NCBI RefSeq assembly: GCF_001513975.1
Contig: NZ_KQ947988.1
Coordinates: 1-64,000 of the forward strand
Source: Streptomyces curacoi
GTDB taxonomy: Bacteria > Actinomycetota > Actinomycetes > Streptomycetales > Streptomycetaceae
Direction: 5' to 3'
Length of the DNA: 64,000 bases
The position numbers and the translations under genes are program-made. Shown one piece after another: positions 9,294-18,395 of this stretch; the first letter of the stretch is position 1, and every line of letters begins with the position of its first letter. The notes beneath the pieces were generated by a model. That model searched no databases, was not told the origin of the DNA, and saw only the letters and a program-made list of their open reading frames with translations.

Positions 9294-10274
9294 TCACCTC
9301 AGCCTCGGGTCCAGGGCGTCGCGCACCGCGTCGCCCAGCATGATGAAGGCCAGGACCGTGATCGCCAGCGCGCCGGACGGCCACAGCAGGGCGTGGGGAG
9401 CGTTGCGGATGTACGGGGAGGCGGCGGAGATGTCGATGCCCCAGGACACGCTCGGGGGTTTCAGGCCGACGCCGAGGTAGGACAGGGTCGCCTCCAGGGC
9501 GATGTACGTGCCGAGCGCGATCGTCGCGACGACGATCACCGGGGCGATGGCGTTGGGCGCGATGTGGCGGAGGAGGAGGCGGGAGTTGGAGGCGCCCAGG
9601 GCCCGGGCGGCCTGCACGTAGTCGTTCTGTTTGGCGGTGATGACGGCGCCGCGGGCGATGCGGGAGATCTGCGGCCAGCCGAGCAGCACGATGAAGCCGA
9701 TGACGGGCCAGACGGAGTTGCTGGTCACCACGGACAGCAGGACCAGGCCGCCGAGGATGACCGGGATGGCGAAGAAGACGTCGGTGATGCGGGACAGGAT
9801 CGAGTCGCCCAGCCCGCCGAAGAACCCGGCGAGCGCGCCGAGGACCGACCCGAGGATCGCGACCCCGAGCGTGGCGCAGACGCCGACCGCGACGGACGTA
9901 CGGGCGCCGTAGACCGTACGGGTGTAGACGTCGCAGCCCTGGCCGTCGTAGCCGAAGGGATGGCCGGGTCCGGAACCCTGCTGGGCCTTGGCGAGGTCGC
10001 ACTTGAGGGGGCTGCCGGAGGCGATCGCCGAGGGCCACAGGGAGATGAAGACCAGGAAGAGGATGATCAGGCCCGAGACGATGAAGACCGGGTTGCGGCG
10101 CAGGTCGCGCCAGGCGTCGGACCAGAGGCTGCGGGGTCTGCCCGCGGGGCCGGTGCCCGCCGGGCCGCCCGCAGTCTTCTCCAGGGTCTCCGCCTCGCTC
10201 GTGGCCAGGTCCATCGCGCCTCCCATACCGGTGCCGGCGATCGCACCCTCGGACTGGAACGACTGGTCAGGCAT
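9294..10274 (-). CDS. Oligopeptide ABC transporter permease, OppC/DppC type
   Basis: A 326-residue inner-membrane permease. An N-terminal OppC_N segment with the first helix (FIVSGLIILFLVFISLW) is followed by a periplasm-side loop, then the BPD_transp_1 core with five helices and the EAA loop (ARALGASNSRLLLRHIAPN) that contacts the ATPases. It ends with GDAVRDALDPRLR, the usual DppC terminus. The start overlaps the OppB-type gene by 8 nt. The DNA of its last codons is the apparent source of the repeats that follow it in the operon. Confidence 0.9.
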   Translation of the reverse strand: MPDQSFQSEGAIAGTGMGGAMDLATSEAETLEKTAGGPAGTGPAGRPRSLWSDAWRDLRRNPVFIVSGLIILFLVFISLWPSAIASGSPLKCDLAKAQQGSGPGHPFGYDGQGCDVYTRTVYGARTSVAVGVCATLGVAILGSVLGALAGFFGGLGDSILSRITDVFFAIPVILGGLVLLSVVTSNSVWPVIGFIVLLGWPQISRIARGAVITAKQNDYVQAARALGASNSRLLLRHIAPNAIAPVIVVATIALGTYIALEATLSYLGVGLKPPSVSWGIDISAASPYIRNAPHALLWPSGALAITVLAFIMLGDAVRDALDPRLR

Positions 10275-11190
10275 AGCGGATCCTCGGGTCGAGTACGGCG
10301 TACAGGAGGTCGACGACCAGGTTGCAGAGGAGGAAGACGAGGACCAGGACCGTCACGAAGCCGACGACCGTCTGTGTGTTCTGGCGCAGGATGCCCTGGT
10401 AGAGCTGGTAGCCGACGCCGTGGATGTTGAAGATCCGCTCGGTGACGATCGCGCCGCCCATCAGGAAGCCGATGTCGGCGCCGATGAAGGTGACGACCGG
10501 GATGAGGGAGTTGCGCAGCAGGTGCCGGGTGACGACCCGGTGTCTCGGCAGGCCCTTGGCGATCGCCGTACGGACGTAGTCGGAGCGCCGGTTCTCGGCG
10601 ATGGACGTGCGGGTCAGCCGGGTGACGTACGCGAGGGAGACGGAGGCGAGGACGAGGCCCGGGACGATCAGCTCGTCGAAGGGCGCCGCCGAGGAGACGG
10701 ACGGCCGGATCCATCCCCACTCGACGCCGAGCAGCAGCTGGAGCAGCAGGCCGGTGACGAAGGTGGGGACGGAGATGACGACGAGGGTGACCAGCAGGAC
10801 GCCGGTGTCGACGGGGCGGCCGCGGCGCAGGCCGGTGACGACCCCCAGGGTGATCCCGATGATGATCTGGAGGAGGATCGCCACGATGGTGAGCCGGATG
10901 GTGACGGGGAAGGCCGTGGACATCAGCTCGGTGACTTCCTGGCCGTTGAACGCCGTACCGAAGTCTCCGGTGAAGACGTTCCCCATGTAGGTCAGGTACT
11001 GCTGCCACACGGGCTTGTCGAGGCCGAACTCCTTCCGCAGCTGGGCGGCCGTCGCCGGGTCGCACTGCCGGTCGCCGCACAGGCCCGCGATGGGGTCGCC
11101 CATCACGTTCACCATGAGGAAGATCAGCAGGGTCGACCCGATGAACACCGGGATCATCTGCAGCAGGCGCCGGACGACGTACCGCCCCAT
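10267..11190 (-). CDS. Oligopeptide ABC transporter permease, OppB/DppB type
   Basis: A 307-residue permease starting MGRYVVRRLLQMIPV, the usual DppB-like N-terminus with one helix, followed by an external loop (about residues 30-95) and five more helices. The EAA loop is TAIAKGLPRHRVVTRHLLRN and the C-terminus is AVLDPRIRYA. It forms the membrane channel with the OppC-type subunit. The preceding binding-protein gene stops 7 nt upstream, so the operon is tightly packed here. Confidence 0.9.
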   Translation of the reverse strand: MGRYVVRRLLQMIPVFIGSTLLIFLMVNVMGDPIAGLCGDRQCDPATAAQLRKEFGLDKPVWQQYLTYMGNVFTGDFGTAFNGQEVTELMSTAFPVTIRLTIVAILLQIIIGITLGVVTGLRRGRPVDTGVLLVTLVVISVPTFVTGLLLQLLLGVEWGWIRPSVSSAAPFDELIVPGLVLASVSLAYVTRLTRTSIAENRRSDYVRTAIAKGLPRHRVVTRHLLRNSLIPVVTFIGADIGFLMGGAIVTERIFNIHGVGYQLYQGILRQNTQTVVGFVTVLVLVFLLCNLVVDLLYAVLDPRIRYA

Positions 11191-11197
11191 GACGGGC

Positions 11198-12823
11198 TCA
11201 GCCGACCTTGATCTCGTTGTAGACGGGCACGCTGAACGGGTTGAGGGCCACGTTCGACAGCCGGTCCGACCAGCCGGCGCTGCCGTTCTGGTACCAGAGC
11301 GGGATGGACGCCATGTTGTCCCGTACGACCTCCTCGGCCTTCTGGAAGGTCTCGACGGCCTTGGCCACGTCGGTCTCGGCGTTCGCCTCGTCGACGAGCT
11401 CGTCGAACTCCTCGTTGGACCACTTGCCGTCGTTGGAGGAGGCGCCCGTGTAGTAGAGGGGCTGGAGGAAGTTCTGGATCAGCGGGTAGTCCATCTGCCA
11501 GCCGGCCCGGAAGGGCCCGGACAGCTTCTGCGTCGAGGCCTGGCTGCGGAAGTCGGCGAAGGTGCCCATCGGGCTGCCGACGCAGGCCCGGTCGTTGTCC
11601 AGGGCGTTGTTGATGGAGTTGCAGACGGCGTCCACCCACAGCTTGTGGGAGCCGGTGTCCGCGTTGTACGTGATCTTCACCTGGCCGCCGGGCAGCCCGC
11701 CGCCCTCCTCGATGAGCTTCTTCGCCTCGTCGGCGTCGTACTCGCACCACTCACCGCACAGCCCCTCCTTGTATCCGCCGTCCTCGCCGAGGACGGGTGA
11801 GGTCCAGTCGGTCGCGGGGGTGCGGGTCTTCTGGAAGATGGTCTCGGTGATCTGCTCACGGTCGATCGCCCGGGACAGGCCCTTGCGGACCTTGTCCGAG
11901 CCGTCCTTGTTCCATTTCTTGTCGTAGTGGGGGAAGGACAGGGTCTGGATGATGCCGGCCGGGGTGTTGAGGTACCGGTCGCCGAGGTCGTTCTGGACGT
12001 TCCTCAGCTGCTGGGCCGGTACGTCGTCGACGAGGTCGAGGTTGCCGGCCATCAGGTCGGTGTAGGCGGTGTTGTTGTCGGTGTACACCTTGAGGGTGAC
12101 GCCGCCGTTCTGGGCCGCGTCCTCGCCCGGGTAGGCGTCCCACTTCGTCAGGCGCATCTCCGAGCCCTTGGTGTACGACTCCACGGTGTACGGGCCGTTG
12201 CCGACGGGCTTGGCCAGCCAGCCGGCGTGGTCGTCGAAGAAGACCCGGGGCAGCGGCACGAAGGCGTTGTAGCCGAGGGTGTCGGGGAAGCTGGAGAACT
12301 TCTGGCTGAGCCGGACGGTGAAGGTCCGGTCGTCGACGACCTTCAGGCCGGACAGCGTCTCGGCCTTCTGCTCGCCCTTCTCCGGGTGGACCTCGTCGTA
12401 GCCCTCGATGTAGCTGAAGAAGTAGGCGTTCTTCTGGTTGTTCTTCAGGCTCGCCCCGTAGTTCCAGGCGTCCACGAAGGACTTGGCGGTGACCTTCTCG
12501 CCGTTGCTGAAGGTCCAGCCGTCCTTGATGGTGATGGTGTAGTTCCGCGAGTCGGACGTCTCGATCTTCTCGGCGAGCATGTCCTCGGCCTCGCCGGTCT
12601 TCGGGTCGTACTGCTTCAGCCCGCGGAAGATCATGTAGAGCACCTTGCCGCCCTGCACCTCGTTGGTGTTGGCCGGCTCCAGCGGGTTCTGTGGATCGGT
12701 CCATGAGGAGCTGAGCACCGCGCCGCTGTCGCCACCGCTGCCACCCCCGCCTCCGCAGGCCGTCGCCGCGAGCGTTACCGCCACCGCGCATGCGGCCCAT
12801 CTGGCGTGCGTGGCTGCGCGCAT
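11198..12823 (-). CDS. Oligopeptide-binding lipoprotein (SBP family 5)
   Basis: A 541-residue lipoprotein. The signal peptide (AACAVAVTLAATAC) ends in a lipobox with the lipidated Cys at about residue 23, followed by a Gly/Ser linker. The mature SBP_bac_5 domain includes GLKQYDPKTGE, LAEKIETS and the DGWTFSNGEKVTAKSF core that precedes the hinge. It captures peptides outside the membrane and hands them to the OppB/C channel. ATG was chosen for the GAGGAGG site 6-8 nt upstream. It is the first gene of the operon and has a long AT-richer region in front. Confidence 0.9.
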   Translation of the reverse strand: MRAATHARWAACAVAVTLAATACGGGGGSGGDSGAVLSSSWTDPQNPLEPANTNEVQGGKVLYMIFRGLKQYDPKTGEAEDMLAEKIETSDSRNYTITIKDGWTFSNGEKVTAKSFVDAWNYGASLKNNQKNAYFFSYIEGYDEVHPEKGEQKAETLSGLKVVDDRTFTVRLSQKFSSFPDTLGYNAFVPLPRVFFDDHAGWLAKPVGNGPYTVESYTKGSEMRLTKWDAYPGEDAAQNGGVTLKVYTDNNTAYTDLMAGNLDLVDDVPAQQLRNVQNDLGDRYLNTPAGIIQTLSFPHYDKKWNKDGSDKVRKGLSRAIDREQITETIFQKTRTPATDWTSPVLGEDGGYKEGLCGEWCEYDADEAKKLIEEGGGLPGGQVKITYNADTGSHKLWVDAVCNSINNALDNDRACVGSPMGTFADFRSQASTQKLSGPFRAGWQMDYPLIQNFLQPLYYTGASSNDGKWSNEEFDELVDEANAETDVAKAVETFQKAEEVVRDNMASIPLWYQNGSAGWSDRLSNVALNPFSVPVYNEIKVG

Positions 12824-13305
12824 GGAGTGCCTCCTCTTGACGATCCGTTACGAGCAAATATCGGGGCAAGGCGGACATACCGCACATGCAATCCAGCCGT
12901 TGGGGGATCGCGCCATCCGGATGCACGCGTCCATGCGGGCGACGAAACAGACATCCCCGACCCGGGCCCCTCGATCTTCGATGCGGTCCGCAATGGATCT
13001 TCGTGATCCGATGCCGAACCGTTGGATTACGACCCTCCGATGTACGCATTTCGACACTGAGGCGTCCGCATATCGAACTCGTTGACCGAATAGTCCAGTT
13101 AGTCCGAGTCAAGGCACAGCTCGATCACAGTGCGCTACCCGCGTAGCTACGGAATAGTCAAGGCATAGTAAAGAACGTAAAGAGACAACCAAGGCGACCG
13201 AGAATTTATTGACCTTGAATGAATTGCGTTGAAAAAGTCCGGCGTAGCCCGTAGGGGAGCGTGCCCTGCGGAGTCACTCAGACCCTCCCTTGGGCCAGGA
13301 GCACC
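12824..13305. promoter_or_regulatory. Divergent promoter region between two peptide importer operons, with a direct repeat
   Basis: About 480 nt without a gene, clearly AT-richer than its surroundings. The element AGTCAAGGCA(C/T)AG occurs twice, at 13107-13119 and 13156-13168 (49 nt apart, about five helical turns), and GAATAGTC also occurs twice. These are candidate regulator sites for either operon. A TTGACC at 13210 has no convincing -10 partner, so I do not assign a transcription start. Confidence 0.45.
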
Positions 13306-14334
13306 ATGACCCCCCCAACTCCATCAGCGGCTGCCCCGCTTGAGGTGACCGACGAGAGCGTCGAGAAGTCGATCACTTCTCCCGCCAACTCGGGCAACGA
13401 GAGCAAGTCCCCGGGACAGCTCGCCTGGCGACGCTTCAAGCGGGACCGCACGGGCGTCATCGCTGCGTGCATCGTGATCTTCTTCTTCGTGGTCGCGCTG
13501 TGTGCGCCGCTGATAGCCAACCTGTATGGCAAGGACCCGTACACGACGTACGGGCTCAACACCCCGGGGCTGCTGGGCGACAACGGCTTCCCCGTGAAGC
13601 CCAACGGCGGGATCGACGGCGAGTTCTGGTTCGGTATCGAACCCCAGCTCGGCCGGGACCTCTTCACCTTCCTGCTCTACGGGATCCGCAACTCCCTTCT
13701 CATCTGCACGGCCATCACGCTCCTCGTCGTGATCGTCGGCGTGACGATCGGTGTCACCGCGGGCTATGTGGGCGGCAAGACGGACTGGTTCATCGGCCGG
13801 GTCATCGACATCCTGCTGGCGTTCCCCTCGCAGCTGTTTTTCGTGGCCTTCACCCCCGTGGTGCTCGCCCTGTTCGTGTCGCCCGAGGAGAACACTCCGA
13901 CCTGGCTGACCGTCGCCTGCCTCATCGGCCTGCTCACCGTCTTCGGCTGGGCCTCCATCGCCCGACTGCTGCGCGGCCAGGTACTGGCCCTGCGCGAGCG
14001 GGAGTTCGTCGAGGCGGCCAGGGTCACGGGCGCTTCTCCGGCGCGCATCATCTTCAAGGAACTGCTGCCCAACCTCTGGACGCCGATCCTGATCCAGGCG
14101 ACCCTCAACCTCCCGGCGATGGTCACCACAGAGGCGGGTCTTGCCTACCTCGGTGTGGGCATCCAGGACCCGACGCCGGACTGGGGCGTCATGATCGGCC
14201 AGGCCGCCAAGGTCTACCAGGACGACATCACCTTCCTGCTCTTCCCGGGCGTGTCCATGGTGATCTTCGTCCTGGCGTTCAACCTCCTCGGTGACTCGGT
14301 GCGCGACGCGCTCGACCCGAAGACCAAGCGCTGA
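13306..14334 (+). CDS. Oligopeptide ABC permease, DppC type (first gene of bldK-like operon 2)
   Basis: A 342-residue permease. A soluble N-terminus of about 45 residues precedes [19 protein letters not shown] and the first helix. A long extracytoplasmic loop follows, with [20 protein letters not shown]; the paralogue near 28-29 kb has QPNGGISGEFWFGLEPGNG. Then comes the BPD_transp_1 core with EAA loop [20 protein letters not shown] and a DALDPKTKR end. The order C-permease, binding protein, B-permease, two ATPases is that of bldKABCDE. ATG was chosen over a GTG 45 nt upstream because AGGAG lies just before it. Confidence 0.88.
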   Translation: MTPPTPSAAAPLEVTDESVEKSITSPANSGNESKSPGQLAWRRFKRDRTGVIAACIVIFFFVVALCAPLIANLYGKDPYTTYGLNTPGLLGDNGFPVKPNGGIDGEFWFGIEPQLGRDLFTFLLYGIRNSLLICTAITLLVVIVGVTIGVTAGYVGGKTDWFIGRVIDILLAFPSQLFFVAFTPVVLALFVSPEENTPTWLTVACLIGLLTVFGWASIARLLRGQVLALREREFVEAARVTGASPARIIFKELLPNLWTPILIQATLNLPAMVTTEAGLAYLGVGIQDPTPDWGVMIGQAAKVYQDDITFLLFPGVSMVIFVLAFNLLGDSVRDALDPKTKR

Positions 14335-14415
14335 CTCCGGCCCATTTCAGGACCACGGCGAAGGTGCCGGGGTGCCGGATCTCTCTCATCACTCTCATTT
14401 CGAAGGCAGGATGCG

Positions 14416-16182
14416 ATGTCCTTCTCGCGTAGAAACTTCCTGATAGCCACGGGCGTTGCGGCGGCGGCGGGATCCGTGCTGACCGCGTGCAGCAGCGGCG
14501 ACACCACCAACAACAGCGGTGGCGGCGGCAAGCAGGAGGCGGCCAAGGCCAACGCGACCGTCGTCAAGATCGGCACCGCCGAGGACTCCAAGGGCCCGGC
14601 TCCCGAGGTCGCCGGCGCGAAGAAGGGCGGCACCGTCTACCTGCTGAACGACGACGACTTCTCGCACCTCGACCCGCAGCGCATCTACTACGCGTGGAAC
14701 TCGCTCGCGGCGATGGTCATCTCCCGCACCCTGACCGGCTACAAGATCGCGGACGACGGCTCCCAGACCCTCGTCGGCGACCTCGCCACCGACACGGGCA
14801 CCATGAAGGACGGCGGCAAGACCTGGTCCTTCACCCTGAAGGACGGCATCAAGTGGGAGGACGGCTCCGACGTCACCGTCGACGACGTCCGCCACGGCAT
14901 CGAGCGCTGCTTCGCCAACTTCATCACCGAGGGCGCCTTCTACGTCCAGACCTGGCTGACCGGCTCGGCGGACTACCGCAAGTCGTACCCGGGCCCGTAC
15001 GGCGGCAAGCACCTGAAGTCGATCGAGACCAGCGGGAAGACCATCACCTTCCACCTCTCCGAGGCGCGTCCCGACTTCAACTACGTCCTGGCGATGCACT
15101 CCTACGCGCCGACCCCGGTGAAGAAGGACACCAAGCAGGACTACGACAAGAAGCCGTTCTCCAACGGCCCCTACCGGATCAAGTCGCACGTCACCGACAA
15201 GTCGATGACCCTGGTCCGCAACGAGCACTGGGACCCGGCCACGGACCCGATCCGCAACGCCTACCCGGACCAGTTCGACTTCACCTTCGGCATCGAGCAG
15301 CTGACGGCGATCGACCGTCTGCTCGCCGACGCCGGCAAGGACCAGTACGCCACCAGCTGGCGCACCATCCCGCAGGAGCGCATCCAGAAGGCGCAGACCG
15401 AGGCCAAGGACCGCGTCTTCTCGGAGCTCGGCAACGGCGTCAGCGTCTACTGGATCAACACCGGCCGGGTCAAGGACAAGTCCGTCCGCGAGGCCCTCAT
15501 CAAGGCCTGGCCGACCGCCGCGATCCGTCAGCTGCAGGGTGGCGCGGTCCGCGGTGACTACGCGACCGGCATCATGAGCCCGCTCGTGGCCGGCTACGAG
15601 TCGCAGGACGTCTGGGGCAGGCTGAAGAACCCGGCGGGCGACCCGAAGGCCGCGAAGGAGATCCTGAAGAAGGCCGGCAAGAGCGGCTACAAGGTCGTCT
15701 ACGCCTACCAGAACGACCCGACCCAGGCGAAGATCAAGGTCGTCGTCGAGAACGCCCTGAAGGCCGCCGGCTTCGAGGTCGTCACCAAGGGCATCGACTC
15801 CACGACCTGGTACGACCAGGTCGGCAAGCTCGACAACCAGTTCGACGTCTACTGGGGTGGCTGGTCCGCCGACTGGCCGACCGGTTACTCGGTCTTCCAG
15901 CCGCTGTTCGACAGCAAGAACGTCGTCGACCAGGGCCAGAACTACTCGCACCTGAAGGACCCGGCCGTCGACGCCGCCATCAAGGCCGCGACCGCCGAGA
16001 CCGACCAGGAGAAGGCCAACAAGATGTGGGCGGCCCTGGACAAGCAGGTCACCGAGACCGGCGCCTTCATCCCCGACGTGTACATGCGCCGCATCTACAT
16101 GCACGGCTCCAAGCTCGGCAACGTCAAGATGGACCCGAACTTCGACGGCAGCATGCTCTACAAGATGTACGTCAAGTCCTGA
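14416..16182 (+). CDS. Oligopeptide-binding lipoprotein with Tat-like signal (BldKB-like)
   Basis: A 588-residue SBP family 5 protein. The N-terminus SFSRRNFLIATG carries a twin-arginine motif and ends in the lipobox LTAC (Cys at about residue 25), so it may be a Tat-exported lipoprotein. The mature part shares KGPAPEVAGAKKGGT with the paralogue near 26-28 kb (KGPAAEVPGAKPGGT), and also DGIKWEDGSDVT against DGIKFEDGSPIT. It should bind extracellular peptides for the permeases encoded around it. The paralogue has an ordinary Sec-type lipoprotein signal without RR, which suggests a different export route after duplication. A strong hairpin directly follows the stop. Confidence 0.88.
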   Translation: MSFSRRNFLIATGVAAAAGSVLTACSSGDTTNNSGGGGKQEAAKANATVVKIGTAEDSKGPAPEVAGAKKGGTVYLLNDDDFSHLDPQRIYYAWNSLAAMVISRTLTGYKIADDGSQTLVGDLATDTGTMKDGGKTWSFTLKDGIKWEDGSDVTVDDVRHGIERCFANFITEGAFYVQTWLTGSADYRKSYPGPYGGKHLKSIETSGKTITFHLSEARPDFNYVLAMHSYAPTPVKKDTKQDYDKKPFSNGPYRIKSHVTDKSMTLVRNEHWDPATDPIRNAYPDQFDFTFGIEQLTAIDRLLADAGKDQYATSWRTIPQERIQKAQTEAKDRVFSELGNGVSVYWINTGRVKDKSVREALIKAWPTAAIRQLQGGAVRGDYATGIMSPLVAGYESQDVWGRLKNPAGDPKAAKEILKKAGKSGYKVVYAYQNDPTQAKIKVVVENALKAAGFEVVTKGIDSTTWYDQVGKLDNQFDVYWGGWSADWPTGYSVFQPLFDSKNVVDQGQNYSHLKDPAVDAAIKAATAETDQEKANKMWAALDKQVTETGAFIPDVYMRRIYMHGSKLGNVKMDPNFDGSMLYKMYVKS

Positions 16183-16195
16183 TCCACACCTGAGA

Positions 16196-16222
16196 GGTGG
16201 GGCGGCACCGTGCCGCCCCACC
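16196..16222 (+). promoter_or_regulatory. Intercistronic hairpin after the binding-protein gene
   Basis: A perfect 12-bp stem (GGTGGGGCGGCA and its complement) with a 3-nt loop and no T-tract, inside the operon just after the SBP stop. Such hairpins usually stabilise the upstream message or reduce read-through, giving more binding protein than permease. The paralogous operon has a comparable hairpin in the same position. Confidence 0.6.
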
Positions 16223-16301
16223 CTCGGCTCGTCCACCGTGGCCCCCGGAAACCCCGGCCCGGCCCCTCCTTACGACGGCCCTCCCAGGAAAGCCACTCCC
16301 C

Positions 16302-17282
16302 ATGCTTCGCTTCCTCGTCCGCCGGCTCCTCGGCGCCGTGATCACGCTGCTGATCATCAGCGCGGTCACGTTCATGCTCTTCTACGCGGTGCCGCGCGAC
16401 CCGGCCCGGATCGCCTGCGGCAAGCTCTGCACCCCGGAGACGCTGGAGCTGATCCGCCACAACATGGGGATCTCGGATCCGATGCCGGTCCAGTTCTGGC
16501 ACTGGCTCTCGGGCATCTTCCTCGGCCGGGAGTACCCGGGCTTCGGTAACTGCGACGCGCCGTGCCTGGGCTACTCCTTCGTCAACCGCGAGCCTGTCCT
16601 GGCCACCATCCTCGACCGGTTCCCGACGACGTTCTCGCTGTTCCTCGGCTCGTCCGTGGTCTTCCTGGTCTTCGGTATCGGCACCGGCATGCTGGCGGCC
16701 CTGAAGCAGGGCAAGCCCACCGACAAGATCGCCAGCAGCGCCTCGCTGGTCGCCTCGTCGATGCAGATCTACTTCGTGGGCACGCTGGCCCTCTACGTCT
16801 TCGTGTACCAGCTGCAGATCCTGGACCAGCCGGGATACACGCCCTTCTCCGAGAACCCGGGCGCGTGGTTCAGCGGACTGCTGCTGCCCTGGCTGATCCT
16901 GGCGCTGATCTTCACCGCCAACTACACCCGTATGACCCGCTCCCAGATGGTCGAGCAACTCCAGGAGGACTACGTCCGAACGGCCCGGGCCAAGGGCCTG
17001 TCCCGTCCGAACGTGTTCTTCCGCTTCGCCTGGCGCGGCGCGATGGGACCGATCGTCACCATCTTCGGGGTCGACGTGGGCGTCCTCCTCGGCGGCGGCA
17101 TGATCACCGAGAAGACCTTCAGCATCCAGGGCATCGGCATGCTCTCCCTCAAGTCCGTGGTGAACAACGACCTGCCCATGCTCCTCGGGGTGATGGTGGT
17201 CACCGCCACCTTCGTGGTCCTCGCCAACATCGTGGTAGACGCCTGTTACGCCCTCATCGACCCGCGCATCAGGCTCGCCTGA
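16302..17282 (+). CDS. Oligopeptide ABC permease, DppB type (bldK-like operon 2)
   Basis: A 326-residue permease starting MLRFLVRRLLGAVITLLIIS. The external loop contains paired cysteines (ACGKLCTP and NCDAPCLGYS) that are also present in the paralogue near 25-26 kb (MCGKTCTP and PCPAPCFGYS), so disulfides are possible. The EAA loop is ARAKGLSRPNVFFRFAWRG and the end is ALIDPRIRLA. Start ATG has AGGAAAG about 12 nt upstream. A longer in-frame extension begins in the hairpin and was not used. Confidence 0.88.
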   Translation: MLRFLVRRLLGAVITLLIISAVTFMLFYAVPRDPARIACGKLCTPETLELIRHNMGISDPMPVQFWHWLSGIFLGREYPGFGNCDAPCLGYSFVNREPVLATILDRFPTTFSLFLGSSVVFLVFGIGTGMLAALKQGKPTDKIASSASLVASSMQIYFVGTLALYVFVYQLQILDQPGYTPFSENPGAWFSGLLLPWLILALIFTANYTRMTRSQMVEQLQEDYVRTARAKGLSRPNVFFRFAWRGAMGPIVTIFGVDVGVLLGGGMITEKTFSIQGIGMLSLKSVVNNDLPMLLGVMVVTATFVVLANIVVDACYALIDPRIRLA

Positions 17283-17331
17283 CCCCCGCCCCCACCAGCT
17301 ACCCCGCATCACCCCTCACTGGAGCGTCCCC

Positions 17332-18369
17332 GTGACGAGCACCGATCAGCAGCCCTTCCTCTCCATCAAGGACTTGAAGGTGCACTTCTCGACCGAGGAC
17401 GGCATCGTCAAGGCCGTCGACGGTCTGTCCTTCGACCTCGTACGCGGCAAGACGCTGGGCATCGTGGGTGAGTCGGGGTCCGGCAAGTCGGTCACCAACC
17501 TGACCATCCTGGGCCTGCACAACCCGGACAGCACCAAGGTCGAGGGCTCGATCGTCCTCGACGGCCAGGAGCTCAACGGCGCCTCCGAGAGGACGCTGGA
17601 GAAGCTCCGCGGCAACAAGATGGCGATGATCTTCCAGGACGCGCTGACCTCGCTGTCGCCGTACCACACCATCGGCAAGCAGATCGGTGAGACGTACCGC
17701 AAGCACACGGGCTGCTCCAAGCAGGCGGCCCGGGAGCGGGCGATCGAGATGCTGAAGCGCGTCGGCATCCCGCAGCCGGAGGTCCGCGTCGACGACTACC
17801 CGCACCAGTTCTCCGGCGGTATGCGCCAGCGCGCGATGATCGCGATGGCGCTGGTCTGCGACCCGGAGCTGCTGATCGCGGACGAGCCGACCACGGCCCT
17901 CGACGTGACGGTCCAGGCGCAGATCATGGACCTGCTCAAGGACCTCCAGCAGGAGTTCGGCACGTCGATCATCTTCATTACCCACGACCTCGGTGTCATC
18001 GCCGACATCGCGGACGACGTGCTGGTGATGTACGGCGGCCGGTGCGTGGAGCGCGGCACGAAGAAGGAGGTGCTGCGCGACCCGCAGCACCCCTACACCT
18101 GGGGCCTGCTGAGCTCCATGCCGAGCCTGGACCACCCGGTGGACGTGCCGCTGAACCCGATCCCGGGCTCGCCGCCGTCGCTGCTGAACCCGCCGTCGGG
18201 CTGCCGCTTCCACCCGCGCTGCACCTTCGCCGAGAAGGTCGAGGGTGGCCTGTGCTCCGCGGAGCGGCCGCTGCTGGAGATCGTCGACGGACGTGGCTCC
18301 GCCTGCCACCTGAGCGCCGACCAGCGCGCCGAGTTCTTCACCGATCTGGCCGGCAGCGCGGCCAACTGA
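17332..18369 (+). CDS. Oligopeptide ABC ATPase, DppD type (bldK-like operon 2)
   Basis: A 345-residue ATPase with GTG start. Walker A is GESGSGKSV, signature [10 protein letters not shown], Walker [14 protein letters not shown]-loop FITHDL. The C-terminal oligo_HPY region has [16 protein letters not shown] and further Cys. It is about as close to the ATPase near 24-25 kb as paralogues get: [20 protein letters not shown] is identical in both. It works with the next gene as a heterodimer. Confidence 0.9.
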   Translation: MTSTDQQPFLSIKDLKVHFSTEDGIVKAVDGLSFDLVRGKTLGIVGESGSGKSVTNLTILGLHNPDSTKVEGSIVLDGQELNGASERTLEKLRGNKMAMIFQDALTSLSPYHTIGKQIGETYRKHTGCSKQAARERAIEMLKRVGIPQPEVRVDDYPHQFSGGMRQRAMIAMALVCDPELLIADEPTTALDVTVQAQIMDLLKDLQQEFGTSIIFITHDLGVIADIADDVLVMYGGRCVERGTKKEVLRDPQHPYTWGLLSSMPSLDHPVDVPLNPIPGSPPSLLNPPSGCRFHPRCTFAEKVEGGLCSAERPLLEIVDGRGSACHLSADQRAEFFTDLAGSAAN

Positions 18370-18395
18370 CGTACAAGAGACGGGATTTCACCACC

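Noticed and set aside
13210..13240. TTGACC as a -35 element of bldK-like operon 2
   Set aside because: No plausible -10 hexamer at 16-19 nt distance.
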